From: Lachnospiraceae bacterium UBA4380
Lineage (GTDB): Bacteria > Bacillota > Clostridia > Lachnospirales > Lachnospiraceae
Length of the DNA: 18,248 nt
NCBI GenBank assembly: GCA_002390025.1
Contig: DGRU01000096.1
Span: 1-18,248 of the forward strand
Direction of reading: 5' to 3'
Shown: one piece after another, positions 1 to 6,817 of the stretch
Layout of the letters: each line of letters opens with the position of its first letter
Numbering within the stretch: position 1 is the first letter of the stretch
Notes under the pieces: model-generated
Seen by the model: only the letters and a program-made list of their open reading frames with translations
Databases searched by the model: none
Told to the model about the DNA's origin: nothing
Program-made: the position numbers and the translations under genes

Positions 1-705
1 TCCACCATCAACTATGTCATCACTGATGTCGAGAAGAAGAGAAAATTCGTCTGTGTGGACCCTAACGACATCCCCGATGTCGCGGTCGTCGATCCCGACA
101 TGATGTCCTCTATGCCCAAAGGACTCACCGCCTCTACCGGTATGGATGCCCTGACCCATGCGATTGAAGGTTATACCACCGGCGGAGCCTGGGAACTGGC
201 CGACTGCCTGAATCTCGAGTCAATACAGCTGATTGCCAAAAATCTCCGTAAGGCAGTCGAGAATGATCCCGACGGACGCGAAGGAATGGCACTTGCTCAG
301 TATGTGACTGCCATGGCCTACTCCAACGTCGGCCTGGGCATCGCCCACTCCATGGCCCATACACTCGGTGCTGTCTATGACACTCCGCACGGTGTCGCCT
401 GCGCTATGATGCTTCCCATCGTCATGGAGTTCAACCAGGAGTATACCGGTGAAAAGTTCAAAGCAATCGCCGAGGCCTTCGGCGTGGACACCACCGGCAT
501 GGATGCGCCCGCCTACCGCAAGGCAGCGATCGACGCTGTCCGCCAGCTCTCCATTGATGTCGGCATCCCGACCAAACTGGAGAAACTCAAAGAAGAGGAT
601 CTTCCCTTCCTCTGCGAGTCCGCTGCAGCCGATGCCTGCGCACCGGGCAACCCGAGACCTGCCAGCCTGGAGCAGTTTGAGGAAATGTTCAGAAAACTGA
701 TGTGA
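1..705 (+). CDS. fucO: Lactaldehyde reductase / 1,2-propanediol oxidoreductase (iron-containing alcohol dehydrogenase), C-terminal part
   Basis: The reading frame is open from base 1 and ends at TGA 703-705, leaving 234 codons. By remembered alignment to E. coli FucO (about 383 residues) the fragment starts near residue 148, so the NAD-binding N-terminal domain lies outside the window. The iron-binding domain is complete: fragment residues D49, H53, H116 and H130 match the Fe ligands D196, H200, H263 and H277, in the motifs MDALTHAIEGY, HSMAH and TPHG. The family is a cytosolic group III alcohol dehydrogenase that reduces L-lactaldehyde to 1,2-propanediol with NADH during anaerobic fucose or rhamnose use. 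The segment around VCVDPNDIP is FucO-like rather than a general butanol dehydrogenase. Substrate specificity is inferred. No fucose genes are visible nearby, and the next gene is convergent. Confidence 0.9.
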   Translation, partial: STINYVITDVEKKRKFVCVDPNDIPDVAVVDPDMMSSMPKGLTASTGMDALTHAIEGYTTGGAWELADCLNLESIQLIAKNLRKAVENDPDGREGMALAQYVTAMAYSNVGLGIAHSMAHTLGAVYDTPHGVACAMMLPIVMEFNQEYTGEKFKAIAEAFGVDTTGMDAPAYRKAAIDAVRQLSIDVGIPTKLEKLKEEDLPFLCESAAADACAPGNPRPASLEQFEEMFRKLM

Positions 706-931
706 TCATCCGTTTTTTGTTTTCAAAAGGGAAAAAGAAAAAGGTGTACCTGTCAGTTCATTCCTGTCAACAGACGCTTCTGTAAATGCCGGGAAACTGC
801 CGGAAAAAACAGCTGAGTGCCGAAAAGAGAAGGACTGGATTTCCGGATTTTCCGGAGTAACGAAAAAGAGTCTGCGCTAAAACTAAAATAGGAAAACATA
901 TTCAATATCCGTAACCTGAATCGAGCAGTGA

Positions 932-985
932 GAGCTGTGAAGAAATGGGGGTAAAGCCCCCATTGACTTCACAGCTCGTTTTCTC
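932..985 (+). terminator. Long hairpin, probable intrinsic terminator of fucO
   Basis: The arms 932-942 and 967-977 are perfect 11-bp complements (GAGCTGTGAAG). A second 8-bp stem (944-951 with 957-964, AATGGGGG/CCCCCATT) continues inside after a small asymmetric bulge, closing on a 5-base loop. The + strand then reads GTTTTCTCTC, a short U-rich tract. It lies about 225 bases after the fucO stop, so the mRNA would carry a long 3' UTR. The stem is symmetric and may also slow transcription from the other side. Confidence 0.7.
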
Positions 986-1047
986 TCATTTGCTCAATGA
1001 ATTGCGTATCGAAGATACATTTCCGCTATATCTTAAGTGATTCCCAT

Positions 1048-1082
1048 AAAAAACTCCCGGCAGGTATTTCTACCCCCCGGGA
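1048..1082 (-). terminator. Intrinsic terminator of the comM-dprA transcript
   Basis: Read on the minus strand, TCCCGG (1077-1082) pairs with CCGGGA (1055-1060), and GGTA pairs with TACC around a GAAA loop. One base later comes a run of six T (plus-strand A 1048-1053). It sits about 80 bases past the stop of the small ORF 1164-1424 and is well placed to end dprA-operon transcription. Confidence 0.8.
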
Positions 1083-1163
1083 TAAAATTTCGCCATTATG
1101 CTCGCATTATTCTCCCATAATGCTTCCACTTCGGCTTCTTCGTATAATTGTGTATAATAAAAC

Positions 1164-1424
1164 TCAAGTGGTAATCAGCCCCACTAATTCTTCCAGCTTC
1201 TCTACAGTAATATGAAGTATACGTGCAACCCTCTCGGGCTCCAGCCCATCGTCCAACATTGCCTTGGCGTCCTGGGTAAGTCTCTTGCGATCAGCTTCTT
1301 TAGCACCTTCTCTGTATATCCTGCTTGCCTCTGTTTCGATCACTCTTCCGCGCATAATCTTTTCCACTCCTTCCTTCACTATTCTGTACTTTTCTGTCAG
1401 CGCTCCCGAAACGAGTTTAGCCAT
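1164..1424 (-). CDS. Small protein resembling the C-terminal tail of Rpn/PD-(D/E)XK transposase-family proteins; possible remnant
   Basis: This is an 86-aa, charged, probably all-helical protein. Its C-terminal half (AKAMLDDGLEPERVARILHI, then TVEKLEELV) resembles the short helical tail often seen at the end of Rpn-family recombination-promoting nucleases/putative transposases in clostridia. No nuclease core (PD, ExK) is present. It starts 12 bases after the dprA stop on the same strand. No good Shine-Dalgarno is visible, so it would depend on translational coupling or be a decayed gene end. The frame extends upstream only to a TAG that is also the dprA stop. The family assignment comes from remembered sequence style and is tentative. 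It could equally be an uncharacterised helical small protein. Confidence 0.5.
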   Translation of the reverse strand: MAKLVSGALTEKYRIVKEGVEKIMRGRVIETEASRIYREGAKEADRKRLTQDAKAMLDDGLEPERVARILHITVEKLEELVGLITT

Positions 1425-1436
1425 ATCAAGAATGGC

Positions 1437-2936
1437 CTATATTTTTCTATAATATCCTGCCGATGATTCCTCCACTCTCCCCTCAATTTTCAAACGCATG
1501 AGGCAGGAAACCAGTTCCGGCAGAGAGATTGGATCTTCCGCTTTTGCAGAGTCAGAAAAGGGAGCAGGACCGTTTATCTCTTCAAGGATCCGCTCCATGT
1601 GCTTTTCATCTTCTGTAGAGAGAAGCCGCAGGATTCTCCGGTCGAGCGACTCCGGAACTATTTGTTCCAAAGTTCTTTCTTCCTGCGGATCTGCGTCTGT
1701 CCAATCCTCTTCCTGCTGCCCCGCATTCAACGGATTCCTGTTTTTCAGACCTGTTTCTTCCCAATCCCCTTCCTGCTGCTCCGCATTCTGCTGATCAATT
1801 ACCAGCGAGCACGTATCTGTCCGGTTCTCGTCTTCCACCGATGTCTGTTCCACTTCAATTCTGCAGGACGGCTCAGGCTCCCTTCTCGCAGGCCTCGCCG
1901 CCTTCCGCTCTACCTCCCTGTCTTCCTCACTTCCTGTTCCAAAAAAGAACTCCAGGATATCCTGCGGGCAGGTGGCGGGCCCGGCGCCCTGGCGGATCAG
2001 GCGGTTGCATCCGTCACTCAGAGCATCACTGACCCGTCCGGGAAGGGCGTAGACCTCCCGCCCCTGCTCCAGTGCCATATCGACGGTGATCAGAGTTCCG
2101 GACCGCTTTCGGGCTTCAATCACCAGGACCAGGTCCGAGAGGCCGCTGATGATACGGTTTCTGGGCGGAAAGAGCTTTGCAATGGGCTGCATGCCGGGAG
2201 GATACTCCGACAGGACGCCGCCCTGCTGCTGCAGGCGCTCGTAGAGCTCCCGGTTTTCCTCCGGATAACAGATATCCACACCGCAACCCAGCACGGCATA
2301 GGACTTTCCGCCGGCATCCAGGGCAGCCTTCTGGGCGATCCCGTCAACGCCTCTCGCCATCCCGCTGATCACCGCGATTCCACGGGCACCGATCTGCCGG
2401 CCGAAGCGGCGGGCCTGTTCCCTGCCATATCCGGAGGCAAGGCGGGCCCCGATGATGGCTGCTGCCGGTTCCAGTTTGCCAGGCATGCTCCCCTTATAAT
2501 AAATACCGAAAGGCGGATCCGGGATTTCCCTGAGTTTGTCCGGGAATCCTTCCTCCAGAGCAGATACAAACGAAATCCCTGCCTGCGCCAGCTCCTCTTC
2601 GATCTGCTCGGGTTCCTGCCTGCGGGCATTTAAAAGAGCCTGCCACTCCTCGCTGTCGCCCGCTTTTTTTGCCCCCGCTTCCCCCCACAAAAAGCGCAGT
2701 TCTTTTTCGGGGGCAGTATACAAAACCCTGGCTGCCAGGCCCGGATCCTGCCTGTCTCCGGCTGCCTCCATGGAAAAGGATCCGGCTTCTTTCTCAGTGG
2801 AAAAGAGACCGTCCTCTGCCCCCAACGAAAAGAGGCTGGCTTCGCCCGCGGTCTGCAGGAGTGAAAACTTCTTTTTTCTACCGAGTCCCCTGATCCCTGC
2901 CAGCCAGCAGAGGTATTTGTGATTGCTATTATTCAT
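1437..2936 (-). CDS. dprA: DNA-processing protein DprA (Smf)
   Basis: A 499-aa cytosolic protein that binds incoming single-stranded DNA during natural transformation and loads RecA. An N-terminal helical region comes first. The Rossmann-like DNA-binding domain follows (about residues 115-335) with signature segments SGMARGVDGIAQ (191-202), GCGVDICYPEEN (217-228) and PPRNRIISGLSD (257-268). A C-terminal DprA-type winged helix (about 430-499) ends in GYYRKI. Usual DprA lengths are about 290-370. The excess is an acidic, Q/E-rich linker (about 335-430) holding a repeated NAxQQExDW motif, plus a longer N-terminal segment. The start ATG at 2936 is preceded by GGGAGATAAGGGAG, and only five bases separate it from the comM stop, so the two genes were co-transcribed. 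With comM interrupted, the native operon promoter may now be separated from dprA. Confidence 0.95.
   Translation of the reverse strand: MNNSNHKYLCWLAGIRGLGRKKKFSLLQTAGEASLFSLGAEDGLFSTEKEAGSFSMEAAGDRQDPGLAARVLYTAPEKELRFLWGEAGAKKAGDSEEWQALLNARRQEPEQIEEELAQAGISFVSALEEGFPDKLREIPDPPFGIYYKGSMPGKLEPAAAIIGARLASGYGREQARRFGRQIGARGIAVISGMARGVDGIAQKAALDAGGKSYAVLGCGVDICYPEENRELYERLQQQGGVLSEYPPGMQPIAKLFPPRNRIISGLSDLVLVIEARKRSGTLITVDMALEQGREVYALPGRVSDALSDGCNRLIRQGAGPATCPQDILEFFFGTGSEEDREVERKAARPARREPEPSCRIEVEQTSVEDENRTDTCSLVIDQQNAEQQEGDWEETGLKNRNPLNAGQQEEDWTDADPQEERTLEQIVPESLDRRILRLLSTEDEKHMERILEEINGPAPFSDSAKAEDPISLPELVSCLMRLKIEGRVEESSAGYYRKI
1701..1788 (-). repeat. Two 28-bp direct repeats inside dprA (60-bp period)
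   Basis: Bases 1701-1728 and 1761-1788 match at 26 of 28 positions (core TCCTGCTGC, then CCGCATTC). The 60-bp period is exactly 20 codons, so the frame is kept. It encodes the repeated NAxQQExDW motif in the linker before the winged-helix domain. A small in-frame duplication is the likely origin. Confidence 0.85.
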
Positions 2937-2941
2937 CTCCC

Positions 2942-3439
2942 TTATCTCCCGAATTGCAGCAGTTCTCCCTGCCTATAGGTATAGGCAAGATAGATATGGT
3001 CCTCCCGGATTCTGTCTGCTCCCTCCAGATCCGCAATGGTCCTGGCGACGCGGATGATCCGGTGGTAGGCGCGCACGCTCATTGCATCCGACTCGAAAAG
3101 ATCCCGAAGGCATCCCTTCTCCCTCTCTCCCAGAGGGCAGTACTTTTCCAGGTCCGCCGCCCGCATATCCGAATTAAAGCGCAGACCGCTGTTCCTGAAA
3201 CGGCAGCGCTGCCGTTCACAGGCCTCCATGACACGCGACCGGACTGTTGAACTGTCTTCCTCTTTCCCTGCTGAGCTCTGCAGATCTTCTATTCTGGCTC
3301 TGGGCACAGTGATAGAGAGATCCATCCGGTCAAGCAGAGGCCCCGAGATCCTGCCCAGGTATCTTTTGATCTCCCAGGGCTTGCAGCGGCATCTGTTCCG
3401 GTCCGGGTAATGCCCGCAGGGGCAGGGATTCCTTGGTAC
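2942..3439 (-). pseudogene. comM: comM (Mg-chelatase-like AAA+ ATPase, YifB family), 3' fragment cut by the prophage
   Basis: ComM is a hexameric AAA+ helicase that drives branch migration during natural transformation. It is normally about 500 aa. Here only the last ~163 residues remain: NPCPCGHYPDRN with following cysteines (CRC), then YLGRISGPLLDRMDL, then the C-terminal Mg_chelatase_C domain ending LLQFGR. The N-terminal Lon-like domain and the Walker A and B motifs are missing. Going upstream, the frame reads three foreign codons and then meets an in-frame TAA at 3440-3442. No ribosome binding site precedes the first internal ATG (3325), so a functional product is not expected. It lies directly upstream of dprA on the same strand. 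The break at the conserved NPCPCG motif, next to a serine-recombinase element, indicates integration rather than gradual decay. The 5' part should be at the far end of the element. Confidence 0.9.
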
Positions 3440-3460
3440 TTAAAGTTTGATACAATTCAA
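3425..3460. other. Putative attachment-site junction between prophage and comM
   Basis: ComM-like coding stops just upstream of the NPCPCG codons (AAT at 3428-3430). Native ComM usually has a conserved AAM before this motif, but here the preceding codons read VPR and then a stop. Crossover therefore lies at or very near 3428-3440. The adjacent sequence contains an imperfect dyad, TTGATACAATTCAA (3446-3459). Serine integrases usually need only about 40-50 bp of imperfectly symmetric att DNA, which fits. The exact core dinucleotide cannot be set without the other junction. Confidence 0.6.
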
Positions 3461-3463
3461 CGA

Positions 3464-3505
3464 TGAACCCCCTTTGAACCCCTACAGAACGCGATTTGAA
3501 CCCCC
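3464..3505. repeat. Three helically phased TGAACCCC direct repeats next to the element end
   Basis: TGAACCCC begins at 3464, 3475 and 3497, so the spacings are 11 and 22 bp, one and two helical turns. Two copies are preceded by TT. The cluster lies between the comM junction and the terminator of the cargo gene, in DNA without coding signs. Phased repeats at an element end could be arm-type binding sites for a recombination accessory protein. No protein can be assigned. Confidence 0.7.
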
Positions 3506-3532
3506 ATCAACAGCCTGTATACCTATTAATAT

Positions 3533-3575
3533 AAAAACACGAGCGGGATGGTTTCCCATCTGCTCGTGTCTTTTA
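3533..3575. terminator. Bidirectional intrinsic terminator at the element end
   Basis: ACACGAGC (3537-3544) pairs perfectly with GCTCGTGT (3562-3569). The stem continues, after one bulged G, through GGATGG/CCATCT (one wobble) to a TTTC loop. Runs of A (3533-3537) and T (3571-3574) flank it, so either strand gives a U-tract. It is 22 bases past the cargo gene stop (3597) and would insulate comM/dprA from prophage transcription. Confidence 0.85.
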
Positions 3576-3596
3576 AGAAGGCTTTACATTTCTGTG

Positions 3597-5096
3597 TTAC
3601 AACATATCCCTGATAATCTGCAGCGAACTGTTATCCCCTTCGCAATGATCGCTCGATGTCTTAGACAGAGTGGTGTGATACCGAGCATCTCCATAATACG
3701 TCAGGCGGTAATGCTTACCTTCCTCCGTTATAACAAACCCAAGTTTCTCCAGGTATCTCCGAAGTGCCCCTGACATAGATTTGTATCCCCGGAGCTTGGC
3801 TTTAAGTTCTTTACCTTTATTATCCAATAAATGCTCGTAATTATTGGCATTTACAATATCACGACATACGCTGGCGCGGCGAGACTTCGGATTGTCTCTG
3901 GAGGCTTTATCCAGGGCACGGAGAACTATGTCTTTGATCTCCCCCGGGAAGAAATCATCCTCACTTCCCATATAGATGAGAGGAACAGAGTCAACACCCG
4001 TTAGCTTCCCCCGCAAACTTGATACTTCAGCAGCAAGTATCTCGTTCTGCTGTGACAGATCTTCTATCTGACGCCGCATCTCAGCCATCTCCTCATCAAT
4101 GGAATCGACAAGCTGATCCGCTTCATTTTTTTCCTTAAGTGCTGCGGCACGCTGTTCCTCCGCCTCATCCCGCTCCAGTTCTGCCAGCTCCTGTGCAAAT
4201 TCCGCGCTGTTCTTGGCTCTTTCAAGTTCAATAAGATCTTCACCACGGCTTCTCCACCGATCGATGAACATTGCGTTGGTGGCACCCTGCCACGTATATA
4301 AGGGATCAATATTTTGGGAAATGCCATAGCTGATAACGACACGGACGATCTTCTCGAGCATGAACTCATCGTATCCCTGGACTGCCCTGTAAAAGAACCG
4401 CTTGTGCTGGAGCGCAAGGTTGGGGAAGTATACGCCCACAGCCCCTGCATATTCATTATTGTTATTACAGGTCTGTCGTATTCTCTGGTTAAGCCACTTT
4501 CCCTTCTCGACAAGAACATGTGCCGCTCCCCTCAGACGCTTCGCAAGCAGTTTCACATCCACCGGGTCGGAATTATCATATTTTTTCGAAACATAAACCA
4601 CAGGCAGTTTGTATCGCTTTGAGTCATTGACTATGCTGCCCAGAATATCGATATTGGTTTTGTCGATAAAGAACGGAAATCTGCTGGTCGGGAGATCTCC
4701 GTCGTTTTTCAGATAGCCTGCATCAGAGAGACGCGCAATGTAGTGCGGGGTAGAGAACTTCGGGTCCACCGTAAGAGCATCTGAATAATAACTGCGGTCA
4801 AGTCGGATGGACATCTTCATCTCATTGAAGTTCATTACATAGTCTGTGTCCCAGACGACCCCGTCATCCTCCGTCTTCTCATATCTCACGGCGATGATAT
4901 TTCCATTCCGGTATTCCTGGATGTCCAGCCACATCTTTTTATCCCCATACCGGACGTTACGTCTGCCATCCCACTCGATCCCGGGTATTCTATTTTCATC
5001 ATGCGGGCTTTCCTGGTTCCAGTCAATGACTGACTGAATGAAAGCATCTTTCGTAAGTGTATCGTTTATGTCCAAAACAGTAGAAAAAAGCAGCAT
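3597..5096 (-). CDS. Unknown 499-aa coiled-coil protein, prophage cargo gene
   Basis: I do not recognise a named family. Residues 1-280 form a predicted mixed alpha/beta region with conserved-looking segments: PKFSTPHYIARL (112-123), LPVVYVSKKYDNSDP (164-178), LAKRLRGAAHVLV (184-196) and YAGAVGVYFPN (216-226). Residues 285-365 are rich in E/K/A/L heptads, a clear coiled coil. The C-terminal third has PGEIKDIVLRAL (384-395), a basic helical region, and a beta-hairpin-like end, HYRLTYYGDARYHTTLSKT (462-480), followed by SSDH. There is no signal peptide or membrane segment, so it is probably cytosolic. The ATG at 5096 has AAGGAAG upstream at good spacing, and a separate promoter is visible at 5167-5195. 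Lone genes between an att site and the integrase are often lysogenic cargo, such as phage defence or exclusion. That role is inference from position and architecture only. Confidence 0.85.
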   Translation of the reverse strand: MLLFSTVLDINDTLTKDAFIQSVIDWNQESPHDENRIPGIEWDGRRNVRYGDKKMWLDIQEYRNGNIIAVRYEKTEDDGVVWDTDYVMNFNEMKMSIRLDRSYYSDALTVDPKFSTPHYIARLSDAGYLKNDGDLPTSRFPFFIDKTNIDILGSIVNDSKRYKLPVVYVSKKYDNSDPVDVKLLAKRLRGAAHVLVEKGKWLNQRIRQTCNNNNEYAGAVGVYFPNLALQHKRFFYRAVQGYDEFMLEKIVRVVISYGISQNIDPLYTWQGATNAMFIDRWRSRGEDLIELERAKNSAEFAQELAELERDEAEEQRAAALKEKNEADQLVDSIDEEMAEMRRQIEDLSQQNEILAAEVSSLRGKLTGVDSVPLIYMGSEDDFFPGEIKDIVLRALDKASRDNPKSRRASVCRDIVNANNYEHLLDNKGKELKAKLRGYKSMSGALRRYLEKLGFVITEEGKHYRLTYYGDARYHTTLSKTSSDHCEGDNSSLQIIRDML

Positions 5097-5166
5097 CTGT
5101 AATCTTCCTTTTGTCCTTATTTTTCACTTTACTGGTTTTCGGGATTTGACATAAAAATTCATTAAC

Positions 5167-5195
5167 AATATACCTGTATCAACCTGTTTTTTCAA
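5167..5195 (-). promoter_or_regulatory. Sigma-A-type promoter for the cargo gene
   Basis: On the minus strand, TTGAAA (5190-5195) and TATATT (5167-5172) are separated by exactly 17 bases. Both are close to the -35 and -10 consensus. It lies 71 bases upstream of the ATG at 5096, downstream of the hairpin that follows the recombinase operon, so the cargo gene can be read independently in the lysogen. Confidence 0.75.
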
Positions 5196-5209
5196 TATTA
5201 TAATGAAGG

Positions 5210-5237
5210 GGCACCCGGGGTGAATTCTCCGGGTGCC
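5210..5237 (-). terminator. Hairpin after the recombinase operon, probable terminator
   Basis: GGCACCCGG (5210-5218) pairs perfectly with CCGGGTGCC (5229-5237), a 9-bp GC-rich stem with a 10-base loop, starting 8 bases past the recombinase stop. On the minus strand the following bases are T-rich but broken (CTTCATTATAAT), so termination may be incomplete. Confidence 0.55.
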
Positions 5238-5245
5238 TGTGTGTT

Positions 5246-6817
5246 TTATAAACCGACGGTCACGTCTATTCCTCCCGCAAAGGTGAAGGTGACTTTATCC
5301 TTTTTGTACACGGTCACATCTTCAACGATCCCGCTCCAGAGCTGCTCATCAAAGACTGTCTGCTCTCCATCGAGACCTGAGACCCTGTCGATAAAGATCC
5401 GTATACTTTCCTTCCGGGCTTCCCTGTCCGCGATCTCCGAGTCTGTCTTATTCAGTTCCAGGAGCTTCTGTTCATAATCCGCATAGATAGCGGTATACTG
5501 CCGTCTGTATTCCTCCTGGTCTTGCGCCACCCTTGAATTCTTAGAAATGAGTGCACGCAGTTCTTTCTCCAACCTGGAAATATCCGCCGTGATCCGTTCC
5601 CGCTCCTCCGTCAATGATGATGTATCGGAAACTGTCTGCCGAAGTATTTCCAAGTTGGCGATCATTTCTTTTTTCTCCAGGAGCAGCGTGTTGATGGCTT
5701 TCAGGAAAAGGTCCCTTATCTCTGTCTCGGTAAGACGGGGAGTACTGCACTTATTTCCATCTTTGTATTTGCGATTACACACATAGACGATCTTCCGGTA
5801 CTTGTCATTGGAATGCCAGACTCTGGAGCCGTACCACGCCCCGCAGTCACCGCACCTGATCTTTGACCCGAAGACGTTCGCGCCGCTGTAGCTCCTTCCC
5901 GCTTTGCTCCGCTTTACCATCTCAGCCTGCACCAGTCTGAAAGTTCCGGGTGAGATAATCGGCTCATGATGCCCCTCAACATAATACTGAGGGATCTCAC
6001 CCTCATTCTTTTTCTTCTTTTTCTGAAGGAAGTCCGTTGTATATTCCTTCTGGAGCAGGGCATCCCCGATATACTTTTCGTTTGTCAGGATAGACTGTAC
6101 CGTGGAGATATGCCACCTGCTTCCACCGAACGGTGCCTTTATCCCCCTGCGCTCCAGTTCCTTTGTGACGGCGTAAAGTGAAAGCCCCGAAAGGAACAGC
6201 TTGTAGATGAGCCGTACCGTATTGGCCTCTTCCTCGTTGATGACGAAGCCCTTGTCGTATCCAAGGAAATGGGTGTAGCTGACCCTTGCCTTTCCGTCAG
6301 CGAACGCTTTTCTGACTCCCCAGGTCACGTTCTCAGAAATGGAGCGGCTCTCTTCCTGGGCAAGGCTGCTCATGATAGTAATAAGAAGCTCGCCCTTTGA
6401 ATCCAGCGTCCAGATATTTTCTTTTTCGAAATAGATCTCCACGCCCTTGTCTTTCAGTTTTCTGACTGTTGTCAGGGAATCGACCGTGTTGCGCGCGAAC
6501 CGGCTGATCGACTTCGTGATGATAAGTTCGATCTTTCCGGCCAGGGCGTCCTCGACCATTCTGTTGAATCCTTCCCGGTGCCTTGTATTGGTCGCCGTGA
6601 TTCCCTCATCAGAATACATCCCGACGAACTCCCAGTCGCTCCGGCTAGTAATATAAGATCTGTAGTAGTCCATCTGTGCCTCATAACTGGACTGCTGTTC
6701 TTCATTGTTCGTGGATACCCTTGCGTATCCGGCGACTTTCCTCTTCACTGTGGAAAAGACCGGTGAAGAAGTGAAGCGGTTCAACGTAGCTGGTATCTGT
6801 CTTACTCTCTTTGCCAT
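5246..6817 (-). CDS. Large serine recombinase with coiled coil (integrase candidate 1)
   Basis: A 523-aa site-specific recombinase that cuts and rejoins att sites through a phosphoserine link. The resolvase domain holds catalytic S35 in YARVST (31-36), and SISRFAR (103-109) carries the active-site arginines. A recombinase domain follows (about 180-300). The zinc ribbon has ligands C322, C325, C347 and C357. A coiled coil rich in E/K/L (about 380-465) is the part that in large serine integrases controls synapsis and directionality. The ATG at 6817 lies inside the end of the upstream recombinase gene, a 16-bp overlap, with GGAGAGG spaced 7 bases before it, so translation is coupled. It is about 38% identical by eye to its neighbour in the catalytic domain, so they are old paralogues and not a recent duplication. 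All catalytic residues are present. Confidence 0.93.
   Translation of the reverse strand: MAKRVRQIPATLNRFTSSPVFSTVKRKVAGYARVSTNNEEQQSSYEAQMDYYRSYITSRSDWEFVGMYSDEGITATNTRHREGFNRMVEDALAGKIELIITKSISRFARNTVDSLTTVRKLKDKGVEIYFEKENIWTLDSKGELLITIMSSLAQEESRSISENVTWGVRKAFADGKARVSYTHFLGYDKGFVINEEEANTVRLIYKLFLSGLSLYAVTKELERRGIKAPFGGSRWHISTVQSILTNEKYIGDALLQKEYTTDFLQKKKKKNEGEIPQYYVEGHHEPIISPGTFRLVQAEMVKRSKAGRSYSGANVFGSKIRCGDCGAWYGSRVWHSNDKYRKIVYVCNRKYKDGNKCSTPRLTETEIRDLFLKAINTLLLEKKEMIANLEILRQTVSDTSSLTEERERITADISRLEKELRALISKNSRVAQDQEEYRRQYTAIYADYEQKLLELNKTDSEIADREARKESIRIFIDRVSGLDGEQTVFDEQLWSGIVEDVTVYKKDKVTFTFAGGIDVTVGL

Larger units (their letters stand above)
706..1163. other. Convergent intergenic region between fucO and the dprA operon
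   Basis: A 458-bp stretch with no convincing gene. It is A-rich just after fucO and holds short palindromes such as TCCGGA-TTT-TCCGGA near 840-857. It contains a long hairpin at 932-977 and a minus-strand terminator at 1048-1082. An open frame at 997-1215 crosses the minus-strand terminator, lacks a ribosome binding site and resembles no known family, so I treat it as noncoding. Two TATAAT boxes at 1143-1148 and 1153-1158 (+ strand) lack a good -35 element. Confidence 0.6.

Noticed and set aside
1143..1158. Two TATAAT boxes on the + strand as a promoter antisense to dprA
   Set aside because: No acceptable -35 sequence at 16-18 bases (only TTCGGC), and no gene would be read.
997..1215. A 72-codon open frame on the + strand in the convergent gap
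   Set aside because: It runs over the minus-strand terminator and into the small minus-strand ORF, with no ribosome binding site and no recognisable protein.
1599..2633. A 344-codon open frame on the + strand, antisense to dprA
   Set aside because: It is a shadow of a GC-rich real gene. It has no ribosome binding site and no domain sense, while DprA motifs on the other strand are unambiguous.
2942..3325. Treating the ComM fragment from ATG 3325 as an intact 127-aa gene
   Set aside because: ComM homology continues in frame upstream to about 3430, and no ribosome binding site precedes ATG 3325. It is a truncated remnant.
3464..3505. TGAACCCC repeats as a small CRISPR array
   Set aside because: The repeats are only 8 bp with 3- and 14-base gaps, and no cas genes are nearby.
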